A DNA stretch of 64,000 bases from Pseudoalteromonas arctica A 37-1-2. GTDB taxonomy: Bacteria > Pseudomonadota > Gammaproteobacteria > Enterobacterales > Alteromonadaceae. Below the pieces are notes generated by a model. It was given only the letters and a program-made list of their open reading frames with translations. It was not told the DNA's origin and searched no databases. Position numbers and translations under genes: made by a program. The stretch lies in assembly GCF_000238395.3 (NCBI RefSeq), contig NZ_CP011025.1, forward strand, positions 186,001 through 250,000, read 5' to 3'. This document shows positions 53,618-63,393 of the stretch, in pieces. How positions within the stretch are numbered: the stretch's first letter is position 1; the number at the start of each line of letters is the position of its first letter.

Positions 53618-54376
53618 TTGAACACCCTAGCTCAATATCATAGTCTTTCTGGTAAAGTTATTTTTATTACAGGCGGTGCATCAGGCATTGGTAGAGCAAT
53701 GGTTAAATCCTTTGTAAACCAAAATGCAAAAGTAGCATTTATAGATATTGATGATAAGGCAGCGCAATCGCTTATTCGTGATTTACCCAATGCCAAACTA
53801 TGGTATAGGCAAGTTGATGTAACTGACTCTCATGCACTTCAGCAATCACTTGTGGATGCATGCGCCGCTTTTGGTGCCATTAATATATTAGTTAATAATG
53901 TAGCGAACGACCGCCGCCAAGCGAGCGAAGACGTTACAGTGCAAGACTGGGATCAGTGCTTACAAATAAACTTAAACCCTGCATTTTTTGCCTCTCAAGT
54001 TGCTATGTCTTTTATGAAAGGCGATGGAGCCGGCAGTATCATTAATTTTAGCTCTATTAACGCGATTATGGGCCAGCCACAAATGGCAGGCTATGTAACC
54101 GCAAAAGCAGGGCTAATTGGTATGACTAAGGCATTGGCTCGCGATTACGGCGAGTTTGGTATTCGCGTTAACGCTATTTTGCCAGGGTGGGTGGCTACCG
54201 ACCGTCAACTAGCAAGCTGGTTTACCGAAGAAGAGCAAGTTAAGTGGATGGAAGCCATGGCGCTTAAAAAATTAGTAACCCCTGAAGATGTTGCTAATTT
54301 GGCACTCTTTTTAGCCGCCGATGAAAGCAGTATGATCACCGGGCAGAGTATTAAAATCGACGGTGGGAGGCTTTAA
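53618..54376 (+). CDS. Short-chain dehydrogenase/reductase, possible galactose dehydrogenase
   Basis: This Rossmann-fold SDR has the cofactor motif FITGGASGIGRAM, NNVAND, the catalytic serine in INFSSINA, and YVTAKAG with catalytic tyrosine and lysine. D48 in FIDIDD suggests NAD preference. The ending ITGQSIKIDGG is classical. The TTG at 53618 is the better start because GGAG lies eight bases upstream; TTG at 53612 is only two bases from it. dgoK starts four bases after its stop, so sugar oxidation (galactose or a related aldose to lactone) is the likely reaction. That specificity is inferred from context. Confidence 0.8.
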   Translation: MNTLAQYHSLSGKVIFITGGASGIGRAMVKSFVNQNAKVAFIDIDDKAAQSLIRDLPNAKLWYRQVDVTDSHALQQSLVDACAAFGAINILVNNVANDRRQASEDVTVQDWDQCLQINLNPAFFASQVAMSFMKGDGAGSIINFSSINAIMGQPQMAGYVTAKAGLIGMTKALARDYGEFGIRVNAILPGWVATDRQLASWFTEEEQVKWMEAMALKKLVTPEDVANLALFLAADESSMITGQSIKIDGGRL

Positions 54377-54379
54377 AGC

Positions 54380-55330
54380 TTGGCTAATTCATCTCTTTTT
54401 ATTGCTGTTGACTGGGGCACGAGCCATTTACGTGCTTATTTGTGCGAAGTACAAGCGCAATCAACACTTAAATTATTAGCACAACGTGATGGCCCTGGCG
54501 TTGTTAAGGCGAATCAAAATTTTGAGCAAACCCTAATCGACACCATTGCAGTGTGGAAGCAAGAATATGGCAGTTTACCTATATATATTGCAGGACAAAT
54601 TACCTCAAGCATCGGCTGGCACGAAACGCCTTATTTAGAATGCCCAATTAATCCCGAAGGGCTACTTAATGCTGCGGTTAGCTTTGATTGCGATGGGCAT
54701 ATTATTAAAGCGTTACCTGGCACAAAGTGTACGCTGCAAAACGGCTTGTTTGATGTAATGCGCGGCGAAGAGCTGCAAATTTTAGGGTTTTTAAAGCAAA
54801 ATCCACAGTATCAACAAGGTAAAATATTATTATGTTTACCTGGTACACATACTAAATGGGTGCTTATAAACAACGGCGAAATCATTTGCTTTAAAACAGC
54901 CATGACCGGCGAGTTATATGATTTGTTATGTCATCAAAGTGTTTTAATTCCTAACGACTGCGCAGAAGGTGATTTTGATTTTAAAGCATTTGAGCAAGGC
55001 TGTGAGCTAACTTTAGGTAGTGATAGCGGTAACTTGGCACATGGTATTTTTAGTGTGCGTACACGCCAGCTTTCAAAGGAGTTAACGCCAGTACAAGCTA
55101 AAGCCTATTTGTCGGGTGTATTAATTGGCAGTGATGTACGAGCAGCTCGCCATGCTAGCGAATGGCAATTATTGAGTGATACACAAGTTGTGGTGATTGG
55201 CACAAAGCAGCTTAATAAGTGTTTTACCACAGCGCTTAAACAAATTGGTGTTAATTGTGTTGAGTTTGATATTAAAACAGCCACGCTAAGCGGCTTTAAT
55301 TACTTATTTAATTTAGAGTCAAAAAAATAA
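54380..55330 (+). CDS. dgoK: 2-dehydro-3-deoxygalactonokinase
   Basis: DgoK phosphorylates 2-keto-3-deoxygalactonate in the De Ley-Doudoroff route. The 316-residue protein starts with the ASKHA-like phosphate motif (VDWGTSHLRAYL) and has IYIAGQITSSIGWHETPYL, LPGTHTKWVLINNGEI, FKTAMTGELYDLL and the C-terminal YLSGVLIGSDVRAA block of the family. The start codon is TTG with GGGAGG nine bases upstream. It follows the SDR by three bases. The galactonate dehydratase and aldolase of the route are not in this window. Confidence 0.92.
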   Translation: MANSSLFIAVDWGTSHLRAYLCEVQAQSTLKLLAQRDGPGVVKANQNFEQTLIDTIAVWKQEYGSLPIYIAGQITSSIGWHETPYLECPINPEGLLNAAVSFDCDGHIIKALPGTKCTLQNGLFDVMRGEELQILGFLKQNPQYQQGKILLCLPGTHTKWVLINNGEIICFKTAMTGELYDLLCHQSVLIPNDCAEGDFDFKAFEQGCELTLGSDSGNLAHGIFSVRTRQLSKELTPVQAKAYLSGVLIGSDVRAARHASEWQLLSDTQVVVIGTKQLNKCFTTALKQIGVNCVEFDIKTATLSGFNYLFNLESKK

Positions 55331-55363
55331 ACCCCTCTATAAAAATTAAATTATAAAGGGGTT
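55330..55363. terminator. Hairpin between dgoK and glpD
   Basis: AACCCCT and AGGGGTT pair with additional TATAA/TTATA pairing inside. It separates convergent dgoK and glpD and could act on both. Confidence 0.65.
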
Positions 55364-55389
55364 AACAGGAAGCTATTATAACTTAATAG

Positions 55390-56895
55390 TTAAGCGCTTT
55401 TAGCTGCTTGGTTATGCTCAATGTAATCATTGAGCGCAGCAACTTGTGCCTCATTAAAACGTAGTCCTAATTTGCTGCGGCGCCATAAAATATTGTATGC
55501 GTTTTCTGCCCACTCTTCATTTAGCAAGTAATCTACTTCTGCTGCAAATAAACCATGGCCAAAATCTTGGCCTAAATCACTCAACCCAGTTGCACTACCT
55601 AAAATATGTTTAGCACGAGTACCATAAGTGCGTACAAAGCGTTTAAGTGTTATTTCAGGTAGCCATTCGTATTTTGCTTTTAGCTCTGATTTAAGTGCTT
55701 CTACAGAGCTAAAATCACCACCAGGGAGCGGACTATGCTTGGTCCACGCTTTGCTCATTTGTGGGTAAAAGTCTTCAAGCTTATTAACCGCAGCTTCGGC
55801 AAGTTTGCGATAAGTTGTAATTTTTCCACCAAACACACTCAGTAGAGGTGTTTGCTTAGCATCACTCGAAAGCTCTAATTTATAATCGCGAGTAACGGCT
55901 TGTGCATTAACTGATTCGTCATCAAGTAATGGGCGTACACCTGAAAAGGTATGTACTATGTCTTCGCGTTTAATCGGTTGTTTAAAGTAGGTATTAGTGA
56001 TATCAATTAAGTAATCAATTTCTTCATCACTAATTTTAACGTCTTGTGCTTCACCTTTGTGTTCTACATCGGTTGTGCCAATAAGTGAGAAGTCATCTTC
56101 AAACGGAATAACAAACACAATACGCTGATCTTTATTTTGTAAAATATAAGCTTGTTTCTCATCGTGAATGCGAGGCACTACAATGTGACTACCTTTTACA
56201 AGGCGAATATTTTGTGGTGATTTTTCTGTTAGGGCTTCATCAAATAATTTAGCTACCCAAGGACCCGCAGCATTAACAATGCCTTTGGTAGAAATGGTGT
56301 ATTTAGCTTTACTCTTTTGCTGCTCAAGCGTTACCTGCCATTTACCTTGCTCACGTTTAGCATTTACACACTTAGTTTGTGTGGTAATAACGGCGCCTTT
56401 TTCCTGCGCTGCAAGGGCGTTTAAAACGACTAAGCGAGAATCGTCAACCCAGCCATCAGAGTATTCAAACCCTTTGGTAATAGAGGGTTCTAAAACGCTA
56501 TTTTCACCAAATTTAATGCTTCGAGAACCCGCAAGTGTTTCGCGTTTCGCTAGGTTGTCATACATAAACAAACCAATGCGAATCATCCACGCAGGGCGTA
56601 AATGCTTTTGATGCGGCAATCTAAAGGTTAGTGGCCACATAATGTGAGGTGCGTTCTTAAGTAGCACTTCTCGCTCTGCTAGGGCTTCTTTTACTAATCT
56701 AAATTCGTAATGCTCAAGGTAGCGCAGACCACCGTGGATCAGCTTAGAACTGTTTGAAGATGTTGCACAGGCAAGGTCTGATTGTTCGCACAAGAGTACT
56801 TTTAATCCTCTGCCTGCTGCATCAGCTGCTATTCCAGTGCCGTTTACACCGCCACCGATGACTAGTAAGTCATATTCGTTATCTGCTAATTCCAC
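55390..56895 (-). CDS. glpD: Aerobic glycerol-3-phosphate dehydrogenase
   Basis: GlpD oxidises glycerol-3-phosphate to dihydroxyacetone phosphate and passes electrons to quinone at the inner membrane. The 501-residue FAD protein has GGGVNGTGIAADAAGRG near the N-terminus, SSNSSKLIHGGLRYLEHYEF, IVNAAGPWV and the C-terminal VDYLLNEEWAENAYNILWRR domain. Length equals E. coli GlpD (501). It is downstream of glpK on the minus strand, but a strong hairpin with a T-run lies between, so it probably has its own promoter in the 214-base gap. Confidence 0.97.
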   Translation of the reverse strand: MELADNEYDLLVIGGGVNGTGIAADAAGRGLKVLLCEQSDLACATSSNSSKLIHGGLRYLEHYEFRLVKEALAEREVLLKNAPHIMWPLTFRLPHQKHLRPAWMIRIGLFMYDNLAKRETLAGSRSIKFGENSVLEPSITKGFEYSDGWVDDSRLVVLNALAAQEKGAVITTQTKCVNAKREQGKWQVTLEQQKSKAKYTISTKGIVNAAGPWVAKLFDEALTEKSPQNIRLVKGSHIVVPRIHDEKQAYILQNKDQRIVFVIPFEDDFSLIGTTDVEHKGEAQDVKISDEEIDYLIDITNTYFKQPIKREDIVHTFSGVRPLLDDESVNAQAVTRDYKLELSSDAKQTPLLSVFGGKITTYRKLAEAAVNKLEDFYPQMSKAWTKHSPLPGGDFSSVEALKSELKAKYEWLPEITLKRFVRTYGTRAKHILGSATGLSDLGQDFGHGLFAAEVDYLLNEEWAENAYNILWRRSKLGLRFNEAQVAALNDYIEHNQAAKSA

Positions 56896-57071
56896 CGAGC
56901 TAACCTTTTTATTTGTAATATAAATAAGACATAAGCATCATAAAGCTGCTGTTTTCATTTGACAATAGAAAACCCAGATTTTTATTCGTTAATTTTGATG
57001 CCAATCCATTTTCAATTTAAAGCAGTAAAGGATGCTTTTTAAATCTAGCATTTAGCTAAGTTAAAAAAGCA

Positions 57072-57101
57072 AAGTGGTTAAAGTATTAGCCTTAACCACT
57101 T
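57072..57101 (-). terminator. Terminator of glpK
   Basis: A perfect 10-base stem, AAGTGGTTAA/TTAACCACTT, is followed on the minus strand by TGCTTTTTTAAC. It lies just after the glpK stop and upstream of glpD. Confidence 0.85.
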
Positions 57102-57109
57102 AGTATTTA

Positions 57110-58606
57110 CTATGGGCAGTTTTTATTCGTTAAGCATACTTGAGCTACGCAGTGCTGCCATTTTGCGTATAGATCGTTACGTTCGTCGGCACTCATGGTT
57201 GGCTCAAAACGACGGTCGCATGTCCACATTTTAGATAACTGCTCAGTCGACTCGTACACACCTGTTTGTAAGCCAGCTAAATATGCTACGCCTAAAGAAG
57301 TGGTTTCGGTCACAGTTGGGCGCTCAACTGTTGCGCCTAAAATGTTTGATAAAAAGGTCATAACCCAATTATTTTTTACCATACCGCCATCTACACGAAG
57401 CACACTTGGGCGAAGACCATCACGCTCCATCGCTTTTTGTAAATCTTTGGTCTGGTAACCAACTGATTGCAGCGCTGCGGCAACTATGGTGCTAATACCC
57501 GAATCGCGTGTTAGCCCTAAAATAGCGCCACGTGCATTAGGGTCCCAATAAGGAGCACCTAAACCCGTAAACGAAGGCACTAAAAATACACCATGATCGA
57601 GCGGTACATCTTTAACCATCGATTCACTTTCGCCAGCATGGCTAAGTAGTTTTAAGCCTTCAACAATCCACTGCATAGTTGCGCCAGCCATAAATATACT
57701 GCCTTCAATGGCGTAAGTTGGCTTGCCGTTTAATCTATAAGCAACAGTGGTCAGTAAGCGGTTTTCTGAGGTCAGTGCTTTTTCGCCAGTGTTAAGCATT
57801 AAAAAACAGCCAGTACCGTAAGTACTTTTAGCCATGCCTTGTTCAAAACATGCGTGGCCAACAAGCGCAGCTTGCTGATCGCCTGCAATACCACAAACAC
57901 GAATTGGCGCGCCAAAAATATCAGCGCTGGTTGAACCAAACTCGTCAGCTGAATCCATTACCTCTGGCAACATAGATTCTGGGATATCGAATAACTCTAA
58001 AAGCTCTTGATCCCACTGCTGGGTATGAATATTAAATAACATGGTGCGCGATGCATTGGTTGCATCGGTGCGGTGCTCTTTGCCGCCTGTTAGCTGCCAA
58101 AGTAGGTAAGTGTCAACCGTACCGAAGGCGAGCTCACCTGCAAGGGCTTGTTCGCGTGCGCCTTCAACGTTATCTAAAATCCAACGAATTTTAGTGGCCG
58201 AAAAATAAGGGTCGAGCAATAAGCCTGTTTTATCGCTTATCGTTTGGCAAAGCTCATCAGTTGTTAGGCTTTCGCAATAGTCACTGGTGCGACGGTCTTG
58301 CCATACAATAGCGTTATAAATTGTTTTGCCTGTTTTTTTGTCCCACACCAAAGTGGTTTCGCGTTGGTTGGTGATGCCAATGGCAATAATTTCTTCAGGC
58401 TTTACATCGTTTTTAGTTAACACTTCGCGACTAGTGCTAAGCACTGTTTGCCAAATATCGTTAGGGTCGTGTTCTACCCAACCATTTTGTGGAAAATGCT
58501 GCGAAAATTCTTGTTGTGCTGTACCAAAAACGTCTGCATCTTTTGTAAACAAGATGGCCCGAGAGCTTGTGGTTCCTTGATCAATTGAGAGTATGTATTT
58601 GGACAT
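57110..58606 (-). CDS. glpK: Glycerol kinase
   Basis: GlpK phosphorylates glycerol to glycerol-3-phosphate. The 498-residue FGGY-family kinase has [14 protein letters not shown] at the start, [28 protein letters not shown], and the C-terminal [20 protein letters not shown] and [13 protein letters not shown] blocks. No glpF permease is adjacent. A strong terminator separates it from glpD, although both run in the same direction and act in sequence. Confidence 0.97.
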   Translation of the reverse strand: MSKYILSIDQGTTSSRAILFTKDADVFGTAQQEFSQHFPQNGWVEHDPNDIWQTVLSTSREVLTKNDVKPEEIIAIGITNQRETTLVWDKKTGKTIYNAIVWQDRRTSDYCESLTTDELCQTISDKTGLLLDPYFSATKIRWILDNVEGAREQALAGELAFGTVDTYLLWQLTGGKEHRTDATNASRTMLFNIHTQQWDQELLELFDIPESMLPEVMDSADEFGSTSADIFGAPIRVCGIAGDQQAALVGHACFEQGMAKSTYGTGCFLMLNTGEKALTSENRLLTTVAYRLNGKPTYAIEGSIFMAGATMQWIVEGLKLLSHAGESESMVKDVPLDHGVFLVPSFTGLGAPYWDPNARGAILGLTRDSGISTIVAAALQSVGYQTKDLQKAMERDGLRPSVLRVDGGMVKNNWVMTFLSNILGATVERPTVTETTSLGVAYLAGLQTGVYESTEQLSKMWTCDRRFEPTMSADERNDLYAKWQHCVAQVCLTNKNCP

Positions 58607-58776
58607 GATATTTGTGTTATTTATCTTATCTTATATATGACTAGATTGCCTTTAACCGAAGTTAATGGCAATGGTTTTTTCTTAAAATAGCAGATTAAAA
58701 AATAAACACGCTAATATTTTCTGGTAACTCTTTTATATAAAAGGCGTTTTATTTTTGCATTATTTTAAGGGCGTAC

Positions 58777-58802
58777 GCGGCTATTGATTAAAACAGCCGC
58801 TT
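58777..58802 (-). terminator. Hairpin after the alpha/beta hydrolase gene
   Basis: GCGGCT and AGCCGC pair around a 12-base loop 12 bases past the stop. It probably ends the minus-strand gal operon. The T-tract is weak. Confidence 0.55.
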
Positions 58803-58813
58803 AAAGTTTATTA

Positions 58814-60136
58814 TTACTTGGTGTGAGGTTTAGCTTGTTGCCAATCCATACCGGTAGAAAAGCGATTATCAAACCCGCGCCACTGTGGCAGCGGCTTACC
58901 ATCAACAACAGCTTGGTCGCCGTTTTGTGGTAAATCTAAATATTTACACTCGCTGGCTATGCCTTTTACGTGGCAATCCATCATGGCAAGTACAAAGTGT
59001 TTGTTGATTTCGTTTAGTGTACGCATAGACCACGAAGGCTCGTAGTAATGGCCTATATCTAGCTCACTGCTGCTTTGTGCAATAGCAGGGGCTGGGTGTG
59101 GTGCAATATTATGGCGTGCATTTTTGTAAGTAAGCATGTACTTATCTTTGCTGCCTGTTTGTTCATAAAGACTTTTAATGCCTTTGTAGCCTGAAATGTC
59201 ATCTAAGTTACCGGCTATATAAAGCGAAGGTACTTTAATATTTTCCATTGCTTTGGCATCAAATATAGCGTGCTGTCCGCCCCATGGTGCAAAGGCTACC
59301 ATCGCTTTTATACGTGGGTCTACTTTTGGGTTTTGGTATTGCCCACCAGCGCAGCTGTTTAGTAATTGCTGTACTTGTTTAATTTGAGCAGGGTCTTTCA
59401 TACCCGTAAACATAGCCGTTGTTTGCTCATTAAAAGCGTAACAACCACCTATCGTATTTACAGCGCCATAGCCACCCATTGAGTAACCAATTACACCTGC
59501 GCTTTTGTTATCTACTTGCTTACTTGCAAAGTTGTTTTGTTCGTTAAAGTAATTAATAACAAACTGCTGATCGCGTGAGCGATTTATAAGCGTACTGAAA
59601 AAGCCAGAGAACGGCGCATTTTTAAAATCAACATCTGCGTTAGTTGAATCAGTATGATCAATCGCTGCAACAATGTAGCCGTGCGACGCTAAGTGCTCGC
59701 CTAAGTAGTACATAATTGTACGGTAACCGGTATAACCGTGCGAAAGCACTATCACAGGGTAGTGCTCTTTATTATTAATGGCGACATCACGCATTGCATC
59801 GGCTTGCAGAGTAAACTCTTTACCTGAGCGAGTTTCATCTGTGTAGCTGGTAAGTGGCGCTTTTGCTGTGTTTACAGCCGGATACCACACCTCTACTTTT
59901 AAAGAACGATCTTTTTGGCCTTGTGTAGCGGGGTCAAATTGCGCAGGGTTAACTAAATCAAGTGTTTGCACACCCACATTGTAATTACCTTTTGCCGCAA
60001 GTTCTGGAAGTACTTCGCTAGTGATTGGCGGATATAGCTGCTCTGGTTTATTAGATTCAGCAACAGCTACACTGGCAGATAAACTGCACGTAGCAAGTAG
60101 TATGGCTTTTGAAAGCGCCTTGAGTGTGTGTGTCAT
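58814..60136 (-). CDS. Secreted alpha/beta hydrolase, PAF-acetylhydrolase/dienelactone hydrolase-like
   Basis: This 440-residue protein has a signal peptide (ILLATCSLSASVAVAE, cleavage near 27) and an alpha/beta-hydrolase core. The oxyanion segment is LSHGYTGYR (131-139), the nucleophile S219 is in GYSMGGYG, AGNLDD carries the likely acid, and NARHNIAPHP the catalytic histidine. The layout resembles platelet-activating-factor acetylhydrolase-like esterases. AAGGA precedes the ATG. It is the last gene of the run from galE, 29 bases after the Gfo/Idh gene, so it may deacylate a substrate such as an acetylated sugar in the periplasm. That role is inference. Confidence 0.8.
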   Translation of the reverse strand: MTHTLKALSKAILLATCSLSASVAVAESNKPEQLYPPITSEVLPELAAKGNYNVGVQTLDLVNPAQFDPATQGQKDRSLKVEVWYPAVNTAKAPLTSYTDETRSGKEFTLQADAMRDVAINNKEHYPVIVLSHGYTGYRTIMYYLGEHLASHGYIVAAIDHTDSTNADVDFKNAPFSGFFSTLINRSRDQQFVINYFNEQNNFASKQVDNKSAGVIGYSMGGYGAVNTIGGCYAFNEQTTAMFTGMKDPAQIKQVQQLLNSCAGGQYQNPKVDPRIKAMVAFAPWGGQHAIFDAKAMENIKVPSLYIAGNLDDISGYKGIKSLYEQTGSKDKYMLTYKNARHNIAPHPAPAIAQSSSELDIGHYYEPSWSMRTLNEINKHFVLAMMDCHVKGIASECKYLDLPQNGDQAVVDGKPLPQWRGFDNRFSTGMDWQQAKPHTK

Positions 60137-60165
60137 TGTGTGTCCTTGTTGTGTATTTTTATTTT

Positions 60166-61170
60166 TTAATTAGTCAGTTCAGCCGACTCGACGGCATTGC
60201 TATATTGCAACTGCCATTGTGCTCGTAAGGTATCCATTATGTTCATAACTCTTAAGCTAGTACCCAGTGGTAATACGCTGCTTTGGGTTTGTTTTTGTAA
60301 TATACACTGCGTGACATGTGCAATTTCAAACTTAAAATTTTCATCGTCGCTAAAATCGTATTTAAAGTACTGAGGGTCTTGGTCGTTTATGTGTAGCTCT
60401 AGCGTTTTTGCACCTACAAACTGAGGTATTCGAATATAGCCAAGCTCACCATTAATACATGCTTCTGTTGGGCCATTTTGCTGCAGTGCGCTGGCAAGAG
60501 ATGCAAATTGCCCGTTACCGTAATCAACTATAGCAGTGCTTCGCTCATCAACGCCGGTTGTGCTTTTATGTACAAAGGATTTGATATGTTCAGGGGCTTT
60601 ATTAAATACCACATCAGCAATCGAAATAGGGTAAATACCTAAATCGAGCAGGGCACCACCCGCTGTTACAGGGTTCATTAATCGGTGAGTGTCGGCAAAG
60701 CTGCCAGGTAAACTAAAGTTGGCATTAACACTGTGCACATTACCAATAACACCTTCACTTAGGAGCTGTTGTAATTTTACTATAGCTGGTAAAAACCGCA
60801 TCCAAACACCTTCCATTAAAAAGCAGTTTTGTTGCTTGGCAAGCTTAGTGAGGCTTTGTAACTGCTCAGCATTAACGGTAATCGGTTTTTCGCTTAGCAC
60901 GTGCTTATTGTGTTTTAAGCATTGGGCGATAGTTTTAAAGTGTTGATCGTGGGTATTGGCAATATATACGGCATCTATATTTGGGCATTGCATAAGAGCT
61001 TGATAGCTCTCATAGCCTTGAATATTGTATGGTGTGGCAAATTCTTTAGCGCGCTGCATGCTCGTTGATGCAGCGCCAATAAGCTGTGCATCACTGCAAT
61101 GCGCAATGCTTTTAGCAAAGGTGTGAGCTATATTGCCACACCCAATAATTCCCCAATTAACCTTTGCCAT
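60166..61170 (-). CDS. Gfo/Idh/MocA-family oxidoreductase
   Basis: This 334-residue NAD(P)-dependent dehydrogenase has the Rossmann motif WGIIGCGNIAHTFAKSI, the family lysine motif VLSEKPITVN with the catalytic lysine, and the C-terminal dehydrogenase domain (GGALLDLGIYPI with the aspartate and downstream histidine region). It is closest in pattern to the dihydrodiol dehydrogenase/aldose dehydrogenase branch. AAGGA lies upstream of the ATG. It follows galK by 19 bases, so it is co-transcribed with the Leloir genes and probably acts on a sugar; which one is unknown. Confidence 0.85.
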   Translation of the reverse strand: MAKVNWGIIGCGNIAHTFAKSIAHCSDAQLIGAASTSMQRAKEFATPYNIQGYESYQALMQCPNIDAVYIANTHDQHFKTIAQCLKHNKHVLSEKPITVNAEQLQSLTKLAKQQNCFLMEGVWMRFLPAIVKLQQLLSEGVIGNVHSVNANFSLPGSFADTHRLMNPVTAGGALLDLGIYPISIADVVFNKAPEHIKSFVHKSTTGVDERSTAIVDYGNGQFASLASALQQNGPTEACINGELGYIRIPQFVGAKTLELHINDQDPQYFKYDFSDDENFKFEIAHVTQCILQKQTQSSVLPLGTSLRVMNIMDTLRAQWQLQYSNAVESAELTN

Positions 61171-61189
61171 GCTTATTCCTTAAGTTTAT

Positions 61190-62338
61190 TTAAAAAGACG
61201 TAATTTGTAATCCTGAACCCGCTGAGCATACGTAAATATCAGCATTTAAGCTAAAGCGCTCAAAGTAATGCTTTTCTACCGCAGCTTTAATAAGAGGTAC
61301 TTCCGCATCGCGACACAAACATACAATAGCACCACCAAAGCCGCCACCCGTCATACGTACTGCGCCGCGATCGCCCATCGCTTCTTTACAAATTTCTACT
61401 AGGCCATCGGTTGCAGGTACGGTTACTTCAAAATCGTGTTTAAGTGATTGGTGCGATGCAGCCATTAGCGTACGAAGTGCATCCATATCGTTATTTTGTA
61501 GTGCAGTAGTTGCTGCAATTACACGGTCGTTTTCGCTAATTACGTGGTGTGCACGTTTATATTCGTTTTCGCTTAATGTCGCTTTTACTGCTTGCAGGCC
61601 AGTCATGGTTGCTTGGCGAAGTGTTTCTACACCCATTTTTACAGCAGCTTGTTCGCAGTCAATACGGCGCTGGTTGTATTCGCTATCAACCAACTTACGC
61701 GGGTAGTTAGAGTTAACAATAACAATATTTAAATCATCAGGAACTTTAACTGATTTGGTTGCTAAGTTTTCACAGTCGATTAATAGTGCATGACCGTTCT
61801 CGCCTTTAGCTGAAATAAGCTGATCCATAATGCCGCATTGGCAATGCATAAAGTCATTTTCGGCTTCTTGACCAAATAGCGCAATTTGCTCTGGCGGTAA
61901 ACCAAGCTGTGCAATATGGTTAAACATACCGCCTACAGCAACTTCTAGTGCTGCCGATGATGACAAGCCACTACCTTGCGGTAAGTTGCTGTCAATTAGT
62001 AGGTCGGCGCCACGCAGTGTGTAGCCCGCTCTTTTAAGAACATAAGTCACAGCACGAATGTAGTTACCCCATTGCGACTGGCCTTCAGTGATTTCTTCAT
62101 CAACACTAAAGCTGTCTTTTTCGCCTGGGTAATTTAAAGAATGCACAGTAATAATATTGTCGTCGCGCTCTTTAAACATTACTTGGGTACGAAACTCTAA
62201 CGAACACGGTAAAACAAAACCGTCGTTGTAGTCGGTAAATTCGCCAATGAGGTTTACACGCCCCGGTGCTGCAGCAATACCTTGAGCAGGCGCGCCATAC
62301 AGTGACAAAAATTGTTGTTGGAATTCGTTAAGCTTCAT
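61190..62338 (-). CDS. galK: Galactokinase
   Basis: GalK phosphorylates alpha-D-galactose to galactose-1-phosphate. The 382-residue GHMP kinase has [21 protein letters not shown] near 24-44, [16 protein letters not shown] (the ATP-binding motif) and [14 protein letters not shown] at the C-terminus. The galactokinase signature normally reads GEHTDY; here residue 34 is phenylalanine instead of histidine. Length equals E. coli GalK (382). The start overlaps the galT end by 11 bases, indicating coupled translation in galE-galT-galK. Confidence 0.96.
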   Translation of the reverse strand: MKLNEFQQQFLSLYGAPAQGIAAAPGRVNLIGEFTDYNDGFVLPCSLEFRTQVMFKERDDNIITVHSLNYPGEKDSFSVDEEITEGQSQWGNYIRAVTYVLKRAGYTLRGADLLIDSNLPQGSGLSSSAALEVAVGGMFNHIAQLGLPPEQIALFGQEAENDFMHCQCGIMDQLISAKGENGHALLIDCENLATKSVKVPDDLNIVIVNSNYPRKLVDSEYNQRRIDCEQAAVKMGVETLRQATMTGLQAVKATLSENEYKRAHHVISENDRVIAATTALQNNDMDALRTLMAASHQSLKHDFEVTVPATDGLVEICKEAMGDRGAVRMTGGGFGGAIVCLCRDAEVPLIKAAVEKHYFERFSLNADIYVCSAGSGLQITSF

Positions 62339-63392
62339 CTGTGTGTCCTGCTGTATCTTTATAGTGTGTTGTACTGGCTGCTTTTAAAATAGAAGCAGCG
62401 GTTTCTGCGCTTAAATCGCGTTGGCTTTCGCCTAGCATTTCGTAGCCTACCATGTGTTTTTTAACAGTAGCAGAGCGAAGTAGCGGCGGATAAAAGTGTG
62501 CATGCAAACGCCAATGTTGCTCATCAGAGCTTCTATTAGCAGGTGCATTGTGCCATCCCATTGAGTATGGGAAGCTGCAATTAAATACGTTGTCGTACTT
62601 AGTGGTTAATACTTTAAGTGCCTGAGCCAAAGAGTCGGTTTGCGCATCGTTTAGCTGGCTAAAGTTTTGAATGTTATCTTTAGTTACTAGCATTGTTTCA
62701 AACGGCCACGCTGCCCAAAATGGCACAACAACAAGCCAATGTTCGTTTTCAAATACAACACGTGTTTGATCTGCTTGCTCTTTTTGCGCGTAATCGGCAA
62801 GCATGGCTGTGCCATGCTTTTTATAATAGGCAAGCTGCTGGTTATCTTCGGCTTCTATTTCGGTTGATAAATGCGAGTGAGCCCATACTTGGCCGTGAGG
62901 ATGAGGTTGCGAACAACCCATGATCTCGCCTTTATTTTCAAAAACTTGTACACATTCGTACTGCTGTGCAAGCTCTGTATAATTTTGTTTCCAGGTTTTT
63001 ACTACTTCGTGCAATGCGTTTTGGCTAAGCTCTGGTAGTGTTTTATTATGCTCTGGAGAAAAACAAATTACGCGGCATTCGCCACTGGCTTCGTCGGCAA
63101 TAAATAAATCGCTGTCTGACTCTAAGCTTTGTAATTGCTCGCTGGCATTAGGCGTTAATGCGCCAAAGTCATTTCTAAATACGTGTGTGTATTTGTAATC
63201 AGGGTTACTGTCGCCATTTGCACGGGTATTACTTGGGCAAAGTGGGCAGCTGTCATCGTGTTTTGGTAATACGTTTTCGTTAACGGCTTCTGTTGCGCCT
63301 AACCATGGGCGGTTATTACGATGTGGTGACACTAATACCCAACGACCCGTTAGCGGATTTTTACGTCTGTGAGTACTTTCTAATAAAGCCAT
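62328..63392 (-). CDS. galT: Galactose-1-phosphate uridylyltransferase
   Basis: GalT exchanges UMP between UDP-glucose and galactose-1-phosphate. The 354-residue HIT-superfamily protein has [16 protein letters not shown], the zinc-binding CPLCPSN, and [12 protein letters not shown] with the nucleophilic histidine of the HPH motif. A C-terminal [16 protein letters not shown] segment completes the fold. I start at the ATG at 63392, which has GGAGAG five bases upstream and begins [13 protein letters not shown]; an in-frame ATG at 63410 would overlap galE. It begins one base after the galE stop. Confidence 0.96.
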   Translation of the reverse strand: MALLESTHRRKNPLTGRWVLVSPHRNNRPWLGATEAVNENVLPKHDDSCPLCPSNTRANGDSNPDYKYTHVFRNDFGALTPNASEQLQSLESDSDLFIADEASGECRVICFSPEHNKTLPELSQNALHEVVKTWKQNYTELAQQYECVQVFENKGEIMGCSQPHPHGQVWAHSHLSTEIEAEDNQQLAYYKKHGTAMLADYAQKEQADQTRVVFENEHWLVVVPFWAAWPFETMLVTKDNIQNFSQLNDAQTDSLAQALKVLTTKYDNVFNCSFPYSMGWHNAPANRSSDEQHWRLHAHFYPPLLRSATVKKHMVGYEMLGESQRDLSAETAASILKAASTTHYKDTAGHTDEA

Positions 63393-63393
63393 A

